Part shown: one piece after another, positions 1 to 12,148 of the stretch
How the letters are laid out: every line of letters starts with the position of its first letter
Position numbering within the stretch: position 1 is the first letter of the stretch
Assembly: GCF_000220395.1 (NCBI RefSeq)
Contig: NW_004086817.1
Location: forward strand, 1 to 27,128
From: Ichthyophthirius multifiliis
Lineage: Eukaryota; Ciliophora; Oligohymenophorea; Hymenostomatida
Length of the DNA stretch: 27,128 nucleotides
Direction: 5' to 3'
Program-made: the position numbers and the translations under genes
Notes under the pieces: generated by a model
Told to the model about the DNA's origin: nothing
The model's input: only the letters and a program-made list of their open reading frames with translations
The model's database searches: none

Positions 1-26
1 TAATAATAATAATAATATATATATAA

Positions 27-103
<77 letters not shown>

Positions 104-123
104 TAAATATTATTGTAATATAG
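1..123. repeat. (TAA)n and (TA)n microsatellite, probably intronic
   Basis: The window opens with about five TAA units and then runs of TA to about position 98. The run ends at a good splice acceptor, TATTGTAATATAG at 111-123, followed at once by coding sequence of the GRIP-domain gene. Similar (TA)n runs fill several introns elsewhere in this window, so I read this as the 3' part of an intron whose donor lies outside the window. Confidence 0.6.
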
Positions 124-546
124 AATGATTTTAATGAAGAAGAATTCGAATAATTATAATTAAATGTAGATAAATTATAAAAAGAAATTAAAGAATATGA
201 AAATAATTAAGAGTTTCTTTAAAATTAAATAAAAATCTTAAATAATAAGTTTGTATTTTATAAAATTAAGAAAAAGAAGGAAATGAATAATATATAAAAT
301 CTACATTAAGAGCTGTTTTTCCAAAATATATAAACTGTTTGTAAAAATAAAAATAATTTTTTTTATAAAATTACAATAATATTTTAAATAATATAAAAAA
401 TAATATAAGAAATGAAAAAGGAAAAGATAAATCAAATGTAGAATCTAATTAATATTTAAATATAATATTTAATTTATTAGAATTTAAAGATTAGGATAAA
501 GAATAAATAATATAATTAGTTCAGAGAAAAAAAAAGTTGGTTTTGA
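124..546 (+). CDS. GRIP-domain (golgin-like) protein, 3' end only
   Basis: Terminal exon of a gene entering from the left. The first about 45 codons (NDFNEEEFEQL..., KLQKEIKEYENN...) are a coiled coil. They are followed by NEQYIKSTLRAVFPKYI, an Asn-rich insert, and NQYLNIIFNLLEFKDQDKEQ. That pattern (acidic residue, Tyr-Ile-Lys, hydrophobic helix, then LL-x-F plus acidic residues) matches the GRIP domain, which binds Arl1-GTP and anchors golgins on trans-Golgi membranes. Two frame problems sit at A runs. The coiled-coil frame and the GRIP frame join only if the A5 run at 271-275 is one base longer. The C-terminus reaches a TGA at 544-546 (…SWF) only if the A9 run at 527-535 differs in length. 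The insert between the GRIP halves is unusual. The family call rests on motif recall. Confidence 0.6.
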
Positions 547-1015
547 TTATAATATTATAATTTATTTAATTTATGTTGAATAATAATATAATTTTATATA
601 TAATAAAATCTATATATATATAAATATATAAATATATAAATATATATTTATATTTTTCTATTTATATTTTATATATATTTTATTTGTAATTATTATTTAA
701 TAATTTTTTTATATTATTGTAATTTTTTTTATAAATAATATTATGAATAATTTTTGTTTTTATTTATTTAAATTTCATTATAAGAAAAAAATCTTTTATT
801 ATTTTTATCTTTATTAATTTATATTATATATTTATTTAATAAAAAATTATTTTTACTTTTTTTATATTAACAAATTAATTTAATATATTAATATTATATA
901 AAAATTAATATTAAAAATTAAATATTAAAAAATACAAAATAATAATTTTACTTTTTGAATTTTTTCTAAATATTTTTTTTTTTAATAAGCAAAAAATATA
1001 AAAAATTAAATAAAA
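547..1015. other. Intergenic A/T-rich spacer
   Basis: About 470 bp between the GRIP-domain gene and the next start codon. It is nearly pure A/T with short (TATAAA)-like runs near 600-660 and T or A homopolymers. I see no RNA gene, repeat or coding pattern. It should hold the 3' UTR of the left gene and the promoter of the right one. Confidence 0.5.
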
Positions 1016-2094
1016 ATGGATTAGAAATAAAGGGCTTAAAGTATAAATGAAATAATGAAAAAAATATAACAACAAATATAAAGTAAAATAATTTAAGAAA
1101 TATAATTAAAAAAACAAACAAATATATAAATAAATAGGTTCAGAAAAAAGTACGAACCCAAACATTGACATTTAAAAAAATAATGAATAAAGAAATTTTT
1201 AAAGAAATAATAACAACCATTAATTTAGAAATAAATCTCCTTGTAAATAATAAAATAATCCTGAAACTACAGATCATAGCAGTAATAATTAATTAGATTT
1301 TTAAATGATTTAAATATTTAAAATTGTATAAGTATTAATCAATTAAAGTCAGTAAAATTTATTAAATTAAATAAAAAACTGTTTTTAAGAAATATTTGTT
1401 CCTGTTTTAAGTTAATAAATATTCCTTATGTTAGACCAAAATATAAAATAAGTTGAAAAAATGCTTTTTAATTTCCAAAATAATTTTAAATAAATAAACG
1501 AAAGAATTTAAGACATAAAACAATAATTAAATAATGTAAATAAAAATTAATTTTAAAAATAAATAATTAATTTTATTAAAAAAAAAAAAAAAATAAGAAT
1601 TTCCAAACAATTTAATAATAAAATAAAGATTTATATTTTTAATAATAATGCTTATAATAAAAAGTTTTTTTCCAATTTTAATCTGAATCAAATGCAAAAA
1701 AAAACATATTAAACATTCCAAGTAATTAAAAATAAATATTTAACTAAGAAGAATACAGTAATTAAAAAAAAACATGTCTCCCTATTTAAACTCTTTTAAT
1801 AAAAAAGCCAATAAAATGAAATTCAATATAACTATAAAAAAAGCCATATTTAAAATGATGAAAATTTATAATATTAAGCTTAATTAGATTCTTCTTCTAA
1901 TATAAATATGAAATAAAAATAAAATACTCCTTAATTATTTTAGCATGTATAGTCAAGAGAAATAAATTTTCTAAAACTAAATAGTAATGAAAAAAGCATA
2001 AATTTTGAAGAGAACACTAATCATATTGATCAAATTATTTAAAAAAAATTAATAATTTTAATTTAGATTATGCTTTAGTTTAATTATAAATTTG
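1016..2094 (+). CDS. Hypothetical Q/N-rich coiled-coil protein
   Basis: Not recognised. The start is the ATG at 1016 in the A-rich context typical here (TAAAAATG). Exon 1 (1016-1082, MDQKQRAQSINEIMKK...) splices over a 55-nt intron (1083-1137, GTAAAA...AATAG) into SEKSTNPNIDIQKNNEQ. A donor at 1041 would also keep frame. An Asn/Gln-rich stretch is followed by an amphipathic helical region (IFVPVLSQQIFLMLDQN..., KQINERIQDIKQQLNNV) that looks like coiled coil, then a Ser/Asn/Gln-rich tail. Between the A16 run (1578-1593) and the A9 run (1764-1772) a second frame looks more coding (FQTIQQQNKDLYFQQQ) than the one in register. The tail reaches a TGA at 2092-2094 only if the A8 run at 2041-2048 is one base longer; otherwise the frame stays open into the next gene. 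Boundaries are therefore tentative. Confidence 0.5.
1083..1137 (+). other. Intron of hypothetical gene (55 nt)
   Basis: GTAAAA donor and AATAG acceptor. Removing it joins the ATG-led frame to the long downstream frame in phase (AGT serine codon split 1/2). The alternative donor at 1041 gives a 97-nt intron. Confidence 0.5.
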
Positions 2095-2151
2095 AATAAT
2101 TGTTTAATATGCAATTTATATATATAAATATTATTATATTATAAATAAAAA

Positions 2152-2153
<2 letters not shown>

Positions 2154-2193
<40 letters not shown>
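2154..2193. repeat. (TA)n microsatellite in the 3' flank of the hypothetical gene
   Basis: An almost perfect run of TA dinucleotides in the roughly 270-bp spacer between the hypothetical gene and the RINT1-like gene. It has the same composition as the runs inside introns of this window. Confidence 0.8.
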
Positions 2194-2200
<7 letters not shown>

Positions 2201-2365
2201 AATGTATTTCTGTATATGTCATTTAATAAAAAAACAATATTTTTTTATAATTATTAATTATTATTATTAAATAAATTTTTTATTGATTTTTAAATATTAA
2301 AATATAAATAAAATTCATATTATAATATACAGAGAAAAATAATATTTTTTAAATATTTAATAAAA

Positions 2366-4480
2366 ATGAATTTAGATATTATACAATTATTTAATTTTAA
2401 CTTAAAAAGTGAGGCATTATTAAATCAAATTTAAAATTATGAAAAATAATTATAAGATTAAGAAAACACAATAACATAAATGAAAGAAATAAAATAAAAA
2501 TATGAAAGAAATTACACACCAGACTTATTAATATAATATGATAAAATAATAAGCGAAAATTAAAATTATTAAAATTTATTAATTTTATCAGAAAGTTGTA
2601 GTGAAATTTAAAAAGATTTACAATAATATATAAAAAAATATAAAGAATAATATACTTATAACGTTAAAAATTTCAAAAAAATTATCGAATTTAATACCGA
2701 AACATATTAAGTAATAAAAAAAGTATGCGTTTGTTGGGAAAAAGTCAAAAACTTAGACTTATAATTCATCCAAAAAGGAAAAAAAGCTTTTTAATCTTAC
2801 ATGAATAACCATTTAGAAATAATTTTAAAAAACTATGATTCTTAAAATAGAGAAATGTTATTTATTGTATTATAATAACTTAATCTTCCACATAAGAAGT
2901 AATATTTATGTATATAAATATATAATATATTTATATATATATATATTTATATATATATTATATTTATTTATATATGTTAAAAAAATAGGCAAAATTCAAT
3001 TATTGAAATAGATAAGGAATATAAATAATTAGCTCCTTAATATTTGCGTTTATTTATTAAAATAGATGACTGTATCGAATAATTATTAGGCGAGAACTTA
3101 TTTTTTATGCCCATATATTGTGAAAGTTTAAATAGTTCGATTGTTTATCATTTTATAAGTGAAAAAAAGACAAACGAAATAGCAAAACCTGAATGGTTTT
3201 TTTCCTATTTAAAAGAAATTTTCGAAAATAACGTTTAGGCTTATTTTAGTATATTTATGAATTAAAATGAAGAAGAAGAGAGTATATGTTAATTTTTTTA
3301 ATTACTTTTTAAATAAGTTTGCTTGAAAAATACTATATTAAGATTTAATTATGATAAAGAAGAATTATTTTAAAATATTTATCTTCTTATTAATTTTGTG
3401 GATAATTTGGAAACTTTTGAATTGTGTATTTTAAAGTTTAGTGAATAGGTTTCAAGTTAAATAAATATTCCTTATATTTTCGAATAAATTTTGGATTAAA
3501 ATTAAGATAAATAGTTACTAGAATAAATTCTATAACATGAATATGAAATTATTAATTAAAAAATACTACTCGAATTATAAAAAGTCGATTTTAAATATTC
3601 TTCTTTGAAAGATTGTTCAGAAAGAGTAATTTTTTTATTTTTATTTTTATTTATTTTTTTCTAATTTTTTTAGAACTTTGAAATATTTACTATTATTGAA
3701 GATTATAATACTTTATTTTCGAAAATGATAAGGAAATATTAATTTGTTAAAAAAAAAGAACTTTAACTTAAAATTTAAGAATATTATTACGGAAAAATAT
3801 TTACATTATTATTCAAAAAATTAGAAACAAACTTTTAATAAATATTTTAAAATGATGAAGAAATATCAATATAACTTGGTATTTCTTTTATTTATAAATT
3901 TATTAATTTTTTTTTCTTTTCTTTTTAATATAGTTGAACATTTTAAACAGATATATAATTAATTTTATAAATAAGAATAGAATAATATTGTAGGAATAAA
4001 AGAATAGAATATAGAGCTATTAAAAAAGTTCAAAAAAGAAAATATTATAAAGTTTTAAACCGAATACACAGAAAAAATTACGAAAAACTTTTTTAAAGCT
4101 TTAAAGAAAAAAATTAATTCTACTTATTTTTAATTTTTTACAAATGGAAAATAAATACAAGAAGATGAATTTAATTAAGAAGAATTAAAAAAATTAATTA
4201 ATTAAAATTTTATAAATAATCTTTTTTAAGCAAAATAATAATCTTTTAGTGATTCTTCATTCAAATTTATTATTAAAAAATTTATTTTTTTACTTGATTA
4301 GTTTATTGTTTATGAAGTATTTAAAAATTATACTAAATTTTCGACTTTTGGTATTGAATTTATTATTGAATATGTTTTTGTGTTTATAATAGAGGTTATT
4401 TAATAATAATTTGAAAACATATAAGAAAAACATATTCAAAATTACAAAGATAAGTAAATATTTTAAAATAAATTAAGAAT

Positions 4481-4528
<48 letters not shown>

Positions 4529-4686
4529 GATTAAGAGAAATTGAAAAATGTATTATTACTGATAAAAATAAATTAGCTTTAATTATTAACCCTGAATTGG
4601 AAAATATTTTAGATACAGTTCCTTTCAAAAAACTTACAAAAGAAGAGATTTTATTATTGGAAAAAGTCTAGATTATTAAAGTTTGA
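2366..4686 (+). CDS. RINT1: RINT1/Tip20-family vesicle-tethering protein
   Basis: Five exons: 2366-2898, 2989-3625, 3674-3878, 3934-4453, 4530-4686 (TGA), giving 683 residues; human RINT1 is about 790 and yeast Tip20 about 700. The N-terminus (about residues 15-65) is coiled coil (LLNQIQNYEKQLQDQEN). The diagnostic block begins at about residue 231: YHFISEKKTNEIAKPEWFFS, matching the family's YHF...TN...KPEW signature. The rest is alpha-helical, as in CATCHR-type tethers. Known family role: with NAG/Dsl1 and ZW10 subunits it forms the NRZ/Dsl1 complex on the ER, which captures Golgi-derived COPI vesicles. All four introns (48-90 nt) have GTA...AG ends and keep phase, so the gene looks intact. 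ATG 2366 has the local A-rich context and no upstream in-frame alternative. Assignment is from remembered family motifs. Confidence 0.82.
2899..2988 (+). other. Intron 1 of RINT1-like gene (90 nt)
   Basis: GTAATA donor, AATAG acceptor, phase 2 (AA|G lysine). The interior is a (TA)n-type run. Further introns of this gene are 3626-3673 (48 nt, phase 0), 3879-3933 (55 nt, phase 1) and 4454-4529 (76 nt, phase 2, mostly TA repeat). For the last one an acceptor 6 nt further on would also keep frame. Confidence 0.8.
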
Positions 4687-5141
4687 ATGTTTAATAAATT
4701 TTATTTTAATATATAAGTTTTTAAATATAATATGTTTTTTTTATAAATAAATATGTATATCTTTATTAACATTTATTAAAATTTATTTTTATTTAAATTA
4801 TATATTGATATATTTAAATTAAATATTTTTTTTTAAATAAATTACTTATATTTTATATATATTATATTTACTTTTAAATAATAATATTTTTATATTATTT
4901 TTTTTAAAATTTCAAAAAACAAATAAAAATTATATTCAAAAATACCCTTATTTTCTTTTTTTAAAAAATATAAATTAAAAACAAAAATTTTATAAGATAA
5001 ATAATATAGATATAAAGATATTCTTACATATATAAAAATAATAATAATAATAATAATAATTTCATAGTAAAGCATTTTAATTATAAAAAAAACTTAAGAA
5101 ATAAATAAAAATTAAAATAAAATAACAAATACAAAATAAAA
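4687..5141. other. Intergenic A/T-rich spacer
   Basis: About 455 bp between tandem genes RINT1 and AP-4 epsilon. It is A/T-rich throughout, with an (AAT)n run at about 5038-5060. No gene or structured element seen. A standard-code open frame on the minus strand here is low-complexity and has no coding character. Confidence 0.5.
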
Positions 5142-6244
5142 ATGTCAAGTTCTCAATTAACAAAAGAAATGCATGACTTAGTAAAATAAATTGGAGAAAC
5201 TCGCTCAAAACAAGAAGAAGACAAAATAATTCTGTAGGAGCAAACGAAGTTAAAATCGATAATAAAAGACAAGAGCTAACCTATAAAAAAGCAAAAAGAG
5301 AATTTAATAAAGTCCATGTATATAGATATGCTCGGTCACGATTCTACATTTTGCCATTTTATTGCCGTCGAAACTGCTTAATCCAAAAATCTAAGTATGA
5401 AAAGATTAGGATATTTAACTTGCTGTTTATTTTTGAATGATTAGAGCGAATTATTAATCTTATTAGTTGCGAATTTACAAAAAGACTTATAATCGAAAAA
5501 TGTACACGAAATAGTTATTGCTTTAACTGCATTAGGAAAATTAATGAATTCTACAATTATAAATGGTATTTTAGAATAAGTAATTTAAAAAATAATATAT
5601 ATATATCAATATTTATATGTATATAGGTTCTTAAACTATTAATACATTAAACAGATTTAGTAAGAAAAAAAGCAATAATGGTATTATAAAAGATACATTA
5701 ATTATCTCCATCTTCGATTCCTGATTATAACGATAAAATGAGAAAAGCTTTATGTGATGTTGAGCCTTCAGTTATGGGTGCTTCTTTGAATTTATATCTA
5801 GAAGCTGTAAAAGAAGACCCTAATAAATTCAAAGAACACACTGGATCTTTTGTTCTAATCTTGAAGTAAATTATAGAACATAAATTACCTAAAGAATTTG
5901 ATTATTCGAGAATACCAGCACCTTGGATATAAATAAAAAATCTTCAAATACTTGCCATATTAGGAAAAAAAGACTAGAAAGTATCTGAATAAATATATGA
6001 AATTCTAGGATAAGCATTAAGAAGAAGTGATGATACAGGAAGTAAAATAGGTTTTGCAGTCACATATTAATGTGTGAAAACTATAGCTACAATTTATCCT
6101 TATTAAAGTCTTTTAGAACAAGCAGCATCAGCTGTCTCTAGATTCCTTACTTCAGATAATAATAATTTAAAATATCTAGGAATAAATGCCTTAATATCTA
6201 TTGTTTAAGTAAATTAAAAATTATTTAAATATATATATATATAT

Positions 6245-6275
<31 letters not shown>

Positions 6276-8184
6276 GTATATATATATTAAAAATAAAGGT
6301 AAATTCTTCCTATGTATTAGAGCATTAAAGAACTATTATGGATTGTCTTGAAAGTAATGATGACACATTAAAAAGAGAAACTATGGAATTACTTTACAAA
6401 ATGACAAATATGAATAATGTATAGGCAATAGTCGAGAGGCTTATAAACTTCTTAAAAACAAGCTCTGATTAAAATTTTAGGAAAAATTTAGTAACTAAAA
6501 TTACATCTTTAGCCGATAGACATTCACCAGACTATGAATGGTATTTGAAAACTATGAATTTTGTTTTTGAGTATGGAAGTGAGTATATTGATAATGAAAT
6601 TCTTAATAATTTTTTAAGGACTCTAGTAGAAAACTTCTAAAGAAATGGAAATGAATTTGGATAATATTTAATTGATATTTATTTATTAATCATTAGAAAA
6701 ATTAATATTTCAGATACTACTTTCAAAATGATTTCTTGGGTTATTGGAGAAATAGGGTCTGCTACATGTAAATATATATTATTAAATATATATCTATTTA
6801 AAATTTTTATATATCCATTATAGATAGTAATAATAAAGAAAAACTAGATGAATTAATATAAGTATTATTAGAATATATTACTAATGATTTCGAAGATAAA
6901 AATACTAGAGGTTGGATGTTAAATGCTCTTGCGAAATTATCTTCTTGTCCCGCTTTTTCTATGTAAGAAGAATTAGCATAATGTTTCGACTATTATGCGG
7001 ATTCTTATAATCCAGAAGTAGCCAGTAGAGCTAAAGAATATAAAATTTTATCTAAATATAATGCTGCCTTAAGATAATCTTAAGCCTTAGTTATTGATCC
7101 TAAGCTTAATTTTTTAAATGACTTTATAGAAAAGGCAGTAATGAATGGAGCAAAAAAATATGAATAGTCTAAAAGTATGAAAATGGCTTATGGATAAACT
7201 ACAACATAAAGTAATATAAATATATAAATAATTATATATTTTTTTATATTTATATTTTTAAATATATAATATAAAGATTAATAAATTTATTTCGAAGCAA
7301 AATAAAGTGATAAACTATAATATAAAAACAATGGAGATTAAGAAGAAGAATTAAAATTGAATATAAAATAAAGAATATATGGTCCTGATGGAGTAAATGA
7401 AATTGAATAACCAAAACCATTATCTTATAAAATACAAGAAAACAACTCAAACAAGAAAAGTATTTCATCTAAAGATTATTAAGAGAAGCCATATATTGAA
7501 GGTGTGAAAGTAGTAAGGCCAGAAATTAATTCTATCTCAAGTGATACTTATAAATTAAATTAGCCATCGAATACAGTTGATTATAGAGCAAAAATAGAAA
7601 CAGAAAATCCAAAATAAAAACAAAGAGATGCTTTAGCATAAGGTCTATTTTCAGGAATTGCTACCAATACTCCTTCTGTAAGTACAAATATGACCAGTTC
7701 AATTAAAAACATACCAAAATAACAATAATAACAATAATAATAATAATAAAAGCCAAATATTTAGAAAGTAGTTGATTTATTAGGAGATGAAATAAATAAT
7801 GATGATAATAATAATAATTTTAATAATAATAATAGTAATAATAATAATAATATCATTGTATAAAAATTAAGTCCTTTTAATATAAATGTGGAATAATATG
7901 AACAGTATTGGGATAAACTATAACATGAAATAAAATAAGATTTCAAAAATACAAAAATTAGAAATGAAAAAGACTTTAGAAATATGCTTGCAATTTTAGG
8001 AATCGGAGTTATAGAGGTTGATAACAATGAACTTATTTGTGCAGGGAAAAATAATTAGAATTAAAATGTAGTATTATTTTATGGAATTCATAATTAAAAT
8101 AGAGATTTATCAATAACTATTAAAAGTAACTCTTAAGCAGATATAGATGCTATTTTTGGAATAATTCTATAAAAATATTGTTGA
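5142..8184 (+). CDS. AP4E1: AP-4 complex subunit epsilon (epsilon-adaptin)
   Basis: Large subunit of the AP-4 adaptor, which packages cargo at the trans-Golgi network without clathrin. Five exons, 5142-5579, 5627-6208, 6299-6767, 6824-7210, 7277-8184, give 927 residues; plant epsilon is about 940. The trunk is clear: YIDMLGHDSTFCHFIAVE, KRLGYLTCCLFLNDQSELL and RKKAIMVLQKIHQLSP. The LGHD...IAVE version and the LFLN block fit AP-4 epsilon better than AP-1 gamma (LLGHPAHFG...). Exon 3 continues the solenoid (MDCLESNDDTLKRETMELLY, then KMTNMNNVQ). Exon 5 is a hinge rich in Gln/Asn with VVDLLGDE, a poly-Q tract (about 7726-7749) and a poly-N tract (about 7797-7855), ending in a small ear-like domain (MLAILGIGVIEVDNNELI...IIL). 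Frame is unbroken. ATG 5142 has the TAAAAATG context. Confidence 0.9.
5580..5626 (+). other. Intron 1 of AP-4 epsilon (47 nt)
   Basis: GTAATT donor and ATATAG acceptor, phase 0, between LEQ and VLKLL. The other introns are 6209-6298 (90 nt, phase 0, TA-rich), 6768-6823 (56 nt, phase 1) and 7211-7276 (66 nt, phase 1). Removing each restores an uninterrupted adaptin trunk. Confidence 0.85.
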
Positions 8185-8524
8185 AAAAAAATATGAATAT
8201 ATATATTAATTATTTTAAGTATGTTTTATTTTTTATGAATTTTTTTTTTAAAAATAAAATAAATATTTTAAATTACATTAGTTTGTATATATATATAGAT
8301 TATCTTTTTAAAAAAGGATTTATAAATATCGATAAAAAAATATAAATAAAAAAAAATAAGAAAAATAAATAAAATAATTTATATATAATATAAAAATATA
8401 TTTATATAATTTATTATTTTTGAATACTTATCTTATCTTTTCTTTTATATCAAATAAAATTTTTATTTTTTATTTTATTTTCTCATTGTAATTATATTTA
8501 AATTTTTATTACTTTTCTTTTATA
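8185..8524. other. Convergent intergenic spacer
   Basis: About 340 bp of A/T-rich DNA between the stop of AP-4 epsilon and the 3' end of the decayed TROVE copy on the opposite strand. No gene, RNA or repeat structure is visible beyond short TA and T runs. Confidence 0.5.
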
Positions 8525-9695
8525 TCAACTAATCTATAATTTAGCATAATCTATTCTTATATATTTTACTTTAATTTAGCCATATATATTTGTATCCATA
8601 GAATCTGAATCATCTGCAAAATTAATAGAAATTCCTTTTATATAATCTATAATTCTATTATATATTTTTTTTAGCATTTTTAATACTTTATTTTTATTTA
8701 TTTTCTTTATAAAATTTTCAAAATAATTTTTTATTTATTTCATTTTTACTTAACTCATCATTATTATTACCATTTTTAATTTTTCTAGCGTATGTTTAAT
8801 TTTATCTTGTAGTTTGTCTTTTTTTTTTGAAAATTTTTTATAAGCTTAATTTACTGCTATTAATTTCATTAAAAAATTATAAACTGAATGAATACTTTTG
8901 CTTCTTATTCAGTTTAAGTATTTAGTAATTCATCTTTTATTTAGAAATGAAATTCATATGTATTTCCTGATTTTAGAATACTTCTCAAATTCCTTAATAA
9001 ATCTAAATAGTGAATATAAATTAATTTTATAAAACCTTTAAAAACTTCTGCTTTCCCGAGTTATCAATATGGGGATTTTCCTCATTTTTTCGTTATAAAT
9101 TAGTGTCTAATATTCCTTCAACTTATTTCATGTTTTAAACTTAATTTAATATACGGATGGTTATTTTAAGGATTAATTTTAACATTTTTTATTTGAATTT
9201 TGAATTTTGATCGCTCTTTTTTTTATATTTCAAAGCATTTATTTTTATAAGGATTTTATAATTATTAATATTTCCTTTAAGAATAAGTACGTATTTTTTA
9301 AATTAATAGCCATTGATTAACTGAAATTTATATCGATGTAGTTCTATTTAATAATTGCTAAAGAAAATTCAATTTAATTCTTATTAATAATTAATTTCTG
9401 GCATATTAGCATATATATTCAGGGTGTATCTCAGTAGATTCTAAAAGAACTTAAAAAAATAATTATAAACAATAATCAGTAATAATTAAATTAAATTAAA
9501 ATACAATACAACTCTTTTTCACGCAAAACAAATCCTATTGGTTAGATACTTTCTTTCCGACTATATATTTTAATTAATTATTTATTTTTCATATTAATAG
9601 ATATTTGATTTATTTTTGTTTAATATTATATGATCTACATGATATTTCTAACTTTTTAATATTTATTTATCTTTAAATTTTCTACCAACAGCCAT
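8525..9695 (-). pseudogene. Decayed, truncated TROVE/Ro60-like gene copy
   Basis: A diverged relative of the intact TROVE gene at 19321-21402, on the same strand. Matching blocks, copy versus intact: EIHPEYICQYARNQLLIR / [21 protein letters not shown] (near 9400); EKMRKIPI / GKRMKIPV (near 9095); YLDLLRNLRSILKSG / [15 protein letters not shown] (near 8985); EAKVF / GAKVF (near 8900); and FADDSDSM / FADVSGSM at the vWA metal site (near 8605). The blocks fall in different frames separated by TGA codons and frame shifts, and the MIDAS glycine is aspartate. The copy ends with a TGA at 8525-8527 soon after the MIDAS, so most of the vWA domain is missing. The upstream limit is uncertain; an ATG at 9693-9695 (MAVGRKFKDK) is the furthest candidate. 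It is most simply a dead duplicate. A short expressed remnant cannot be excluded. Confidence 0.75.
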
Positions 9696-9891
9696 ATATA
9701 TTTTAATAATATTAATTAAATATGACTTTTTTTTATTAAGTTAATAAAAAAAAATGAATTCCTTTAAAAAATATTATAAGAAAAAAAAAATCATTTATAA
9801 ACAAAATATAATATATAAAAATATAAAAAAGTACAACTTTTTTTAATATTACATAATATAATTAAACATAATATAATATATATATATTTAA

Positions 9892-12111
9892 TCATGGACT
9901 AATCAGCTCATATTCTTCATCATTTTAATCTATAGTAAAGAAACTTTTTTTAATCTTTGGATATTTTTCACTAAATAAGCTATCACAACAACACTACAAT
10001 AACTTGACAATAAATGCCTCCAATTTATGTCCAAGCGGTTAATTTTTTCTCCTTTCCAAATCTTCCCAATCTTAATCTACAAACCTTATCCCTTCAATCG
10101 GTTCTAATGACTTTTTTTTTTAAAAAAAAAAAATAAAAAATCTAAAAAAAATAATATTTTACCACATCCTCAGCAATTCTTGCTACAGCCTCCATAAATT
10201 CCAAAAGAGACATTTAAAATATTCTATCACTATTAATTTCATCAATTTATGTCATCATACTAAAATTAAAAGCCAATAAAGGTATTTATGGTCCAAAATG
10301 TGCTAATTCATTAAATCCGCACTAAGTGCATATATTTTGTAATTCTTCCAAGCACATAAAAGGTGGCTATCCTGGTTTAACTTTTAATTTAGCATATTTC
10401 TTATATACATGCTCCAATATAGGTTTATAGAATTTCAAACAAGTGTCACATTCTTCATTCCAGTATCTTTAATTTCTCCAAATTTACGGATTATAGCTTT
10501 CATTGGAGAGCTCTTAAAAAAGATGTTCTTCCCATAAAAATTATAAAGCCTATAAATAAGACTAGGCTTTTTTTTATTTCAGAATATATTTTTCTTCGGC
10601 TATACGTATTAATATTTCCATTATTTAATACCTGTTTATGCCCTAAACTGGATTTCTTGGATTTGTTTTATCGGATTATGGAATCGAGGAAACTGTGGCT
10701 ACCCATTTTATATTAATATCGGCATCTTTAACTAATTTATTATCAATAATTTTAATTTTATCAATAAATTCTAAAAAAACACCATTTTAAATAGCCCAAA
10801 TATCTCCTACGGGACTCTTACTGGCATAAAATTTATAAAAATTCTTAATTTAGGCATATCTTTGTGAAAAAAAATTAGCTACTTCTTATTCATCTTCCTC
10901 ATTTCGTACTATTTTACCTATTTTTCCATATTTCCAATCGAATTCGAAGCATCTTTTTATTATATCTTCATTATCAGCTTTCCATTTGGCAAAAAGAGAC
11001 TATGGAAGCTTCCATTTATATTTAAATTTTTTCTATTTTGCTGGAATGAAAATCTAGTCTTTTTTTCTTGGCTATATTTTATTTTAGCTTTCGTATTTAT
11101 AAAAAAGACCTTTATTTTAAATTATTTTCTAAAAATTTAATTCTTTCAAATATACATCAATATAGCAGTTTTCATATAAAAAAACATTTTATATGCAGGT
11201 TTCTTCCTAAAAAATCACTTTTTTTGGCAAATCTTATGCTATTTCAGATGAATCTTGCCCCGAAAAAAAATAAAAAAGATCACCTGGAGGTACCATTCTC
11301 GAATAGACGTATTTTTATAAAAATTTGGACTCTAAATGGGAATCTTTGCGGAAATAATTCGCTCTATAGTCCTCAAAATTGAAGTGTATGAATATTGGGT
11401 CGGGCCTTATTTCACCTGAAATACCAACATTCCATGTAAATTCCATTTCTTGCCATCCTTCGCATATCCAGCAGCAATTTTAGAGATCTTTCTCCCTAGT
11501 TTCTCTTAATTTGATGAAGTTTTCGATACTTTTACACCCATTTATCCTGACTTAGGTATGCAATTGGGCAATTTCTTTTTCCTAGAGCTCGTTTACTATA
11601 AGAAAGCCTCTAGAATCAACGTATCCGATATTTCCTTAAAAATGAAAGCCATATATAGTATTATTTTTTTCTAAAGCTTTCGCTATTTCTAAACTTTATT
11701 AAAAATCAAATTAATTATTGGATAAATCTAAATGAATCATCTTTTTATTTTAAATAAAAAATTAAGTAATGGACTAAATACAGGAAGATTATAGATTTCC
11801 TTCTGTTTTTCCTAAATTATTGGATGAAATATCTAAAACATGCAAATTTTAGTTTTCTTTTAAACCTTCGAAAATTTCAATACCTCCTTTTCCAGAAATT
11901 TAATTCCAGTATAAATAAAGTTCCTATAAATAGCATTATTCTAAAACTTATCGTAATAAGGGACAAATTTTACAAGTAAGAAAATTTTTAGAAAGATTTA
12001 ATTTTTTAAAACTACGATTTGACAATAAACCTTCAAGTAAATATTAAACAGAATTATCTAATAATTTATTATCTTCCAAATTTAAAATTTAAATTCTAAA
12101 TATAAAATTTA

Positions 12112-12148
<37 letters not shown>

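Noticed and set aside
253-270. 18-nt intron in the GRIP-domain gene
   Set aside because: Removing it does not change frame, so it does not explain the shift there, and it is far below the shortest secure intron (41 nt).
11068-11382. 104-codon plus-strand standard-code frame
   Set aside because: It is the antisense shadow of exon 3 of the LRR gene; the minus-strand reading has conserved blocks and this one has none.
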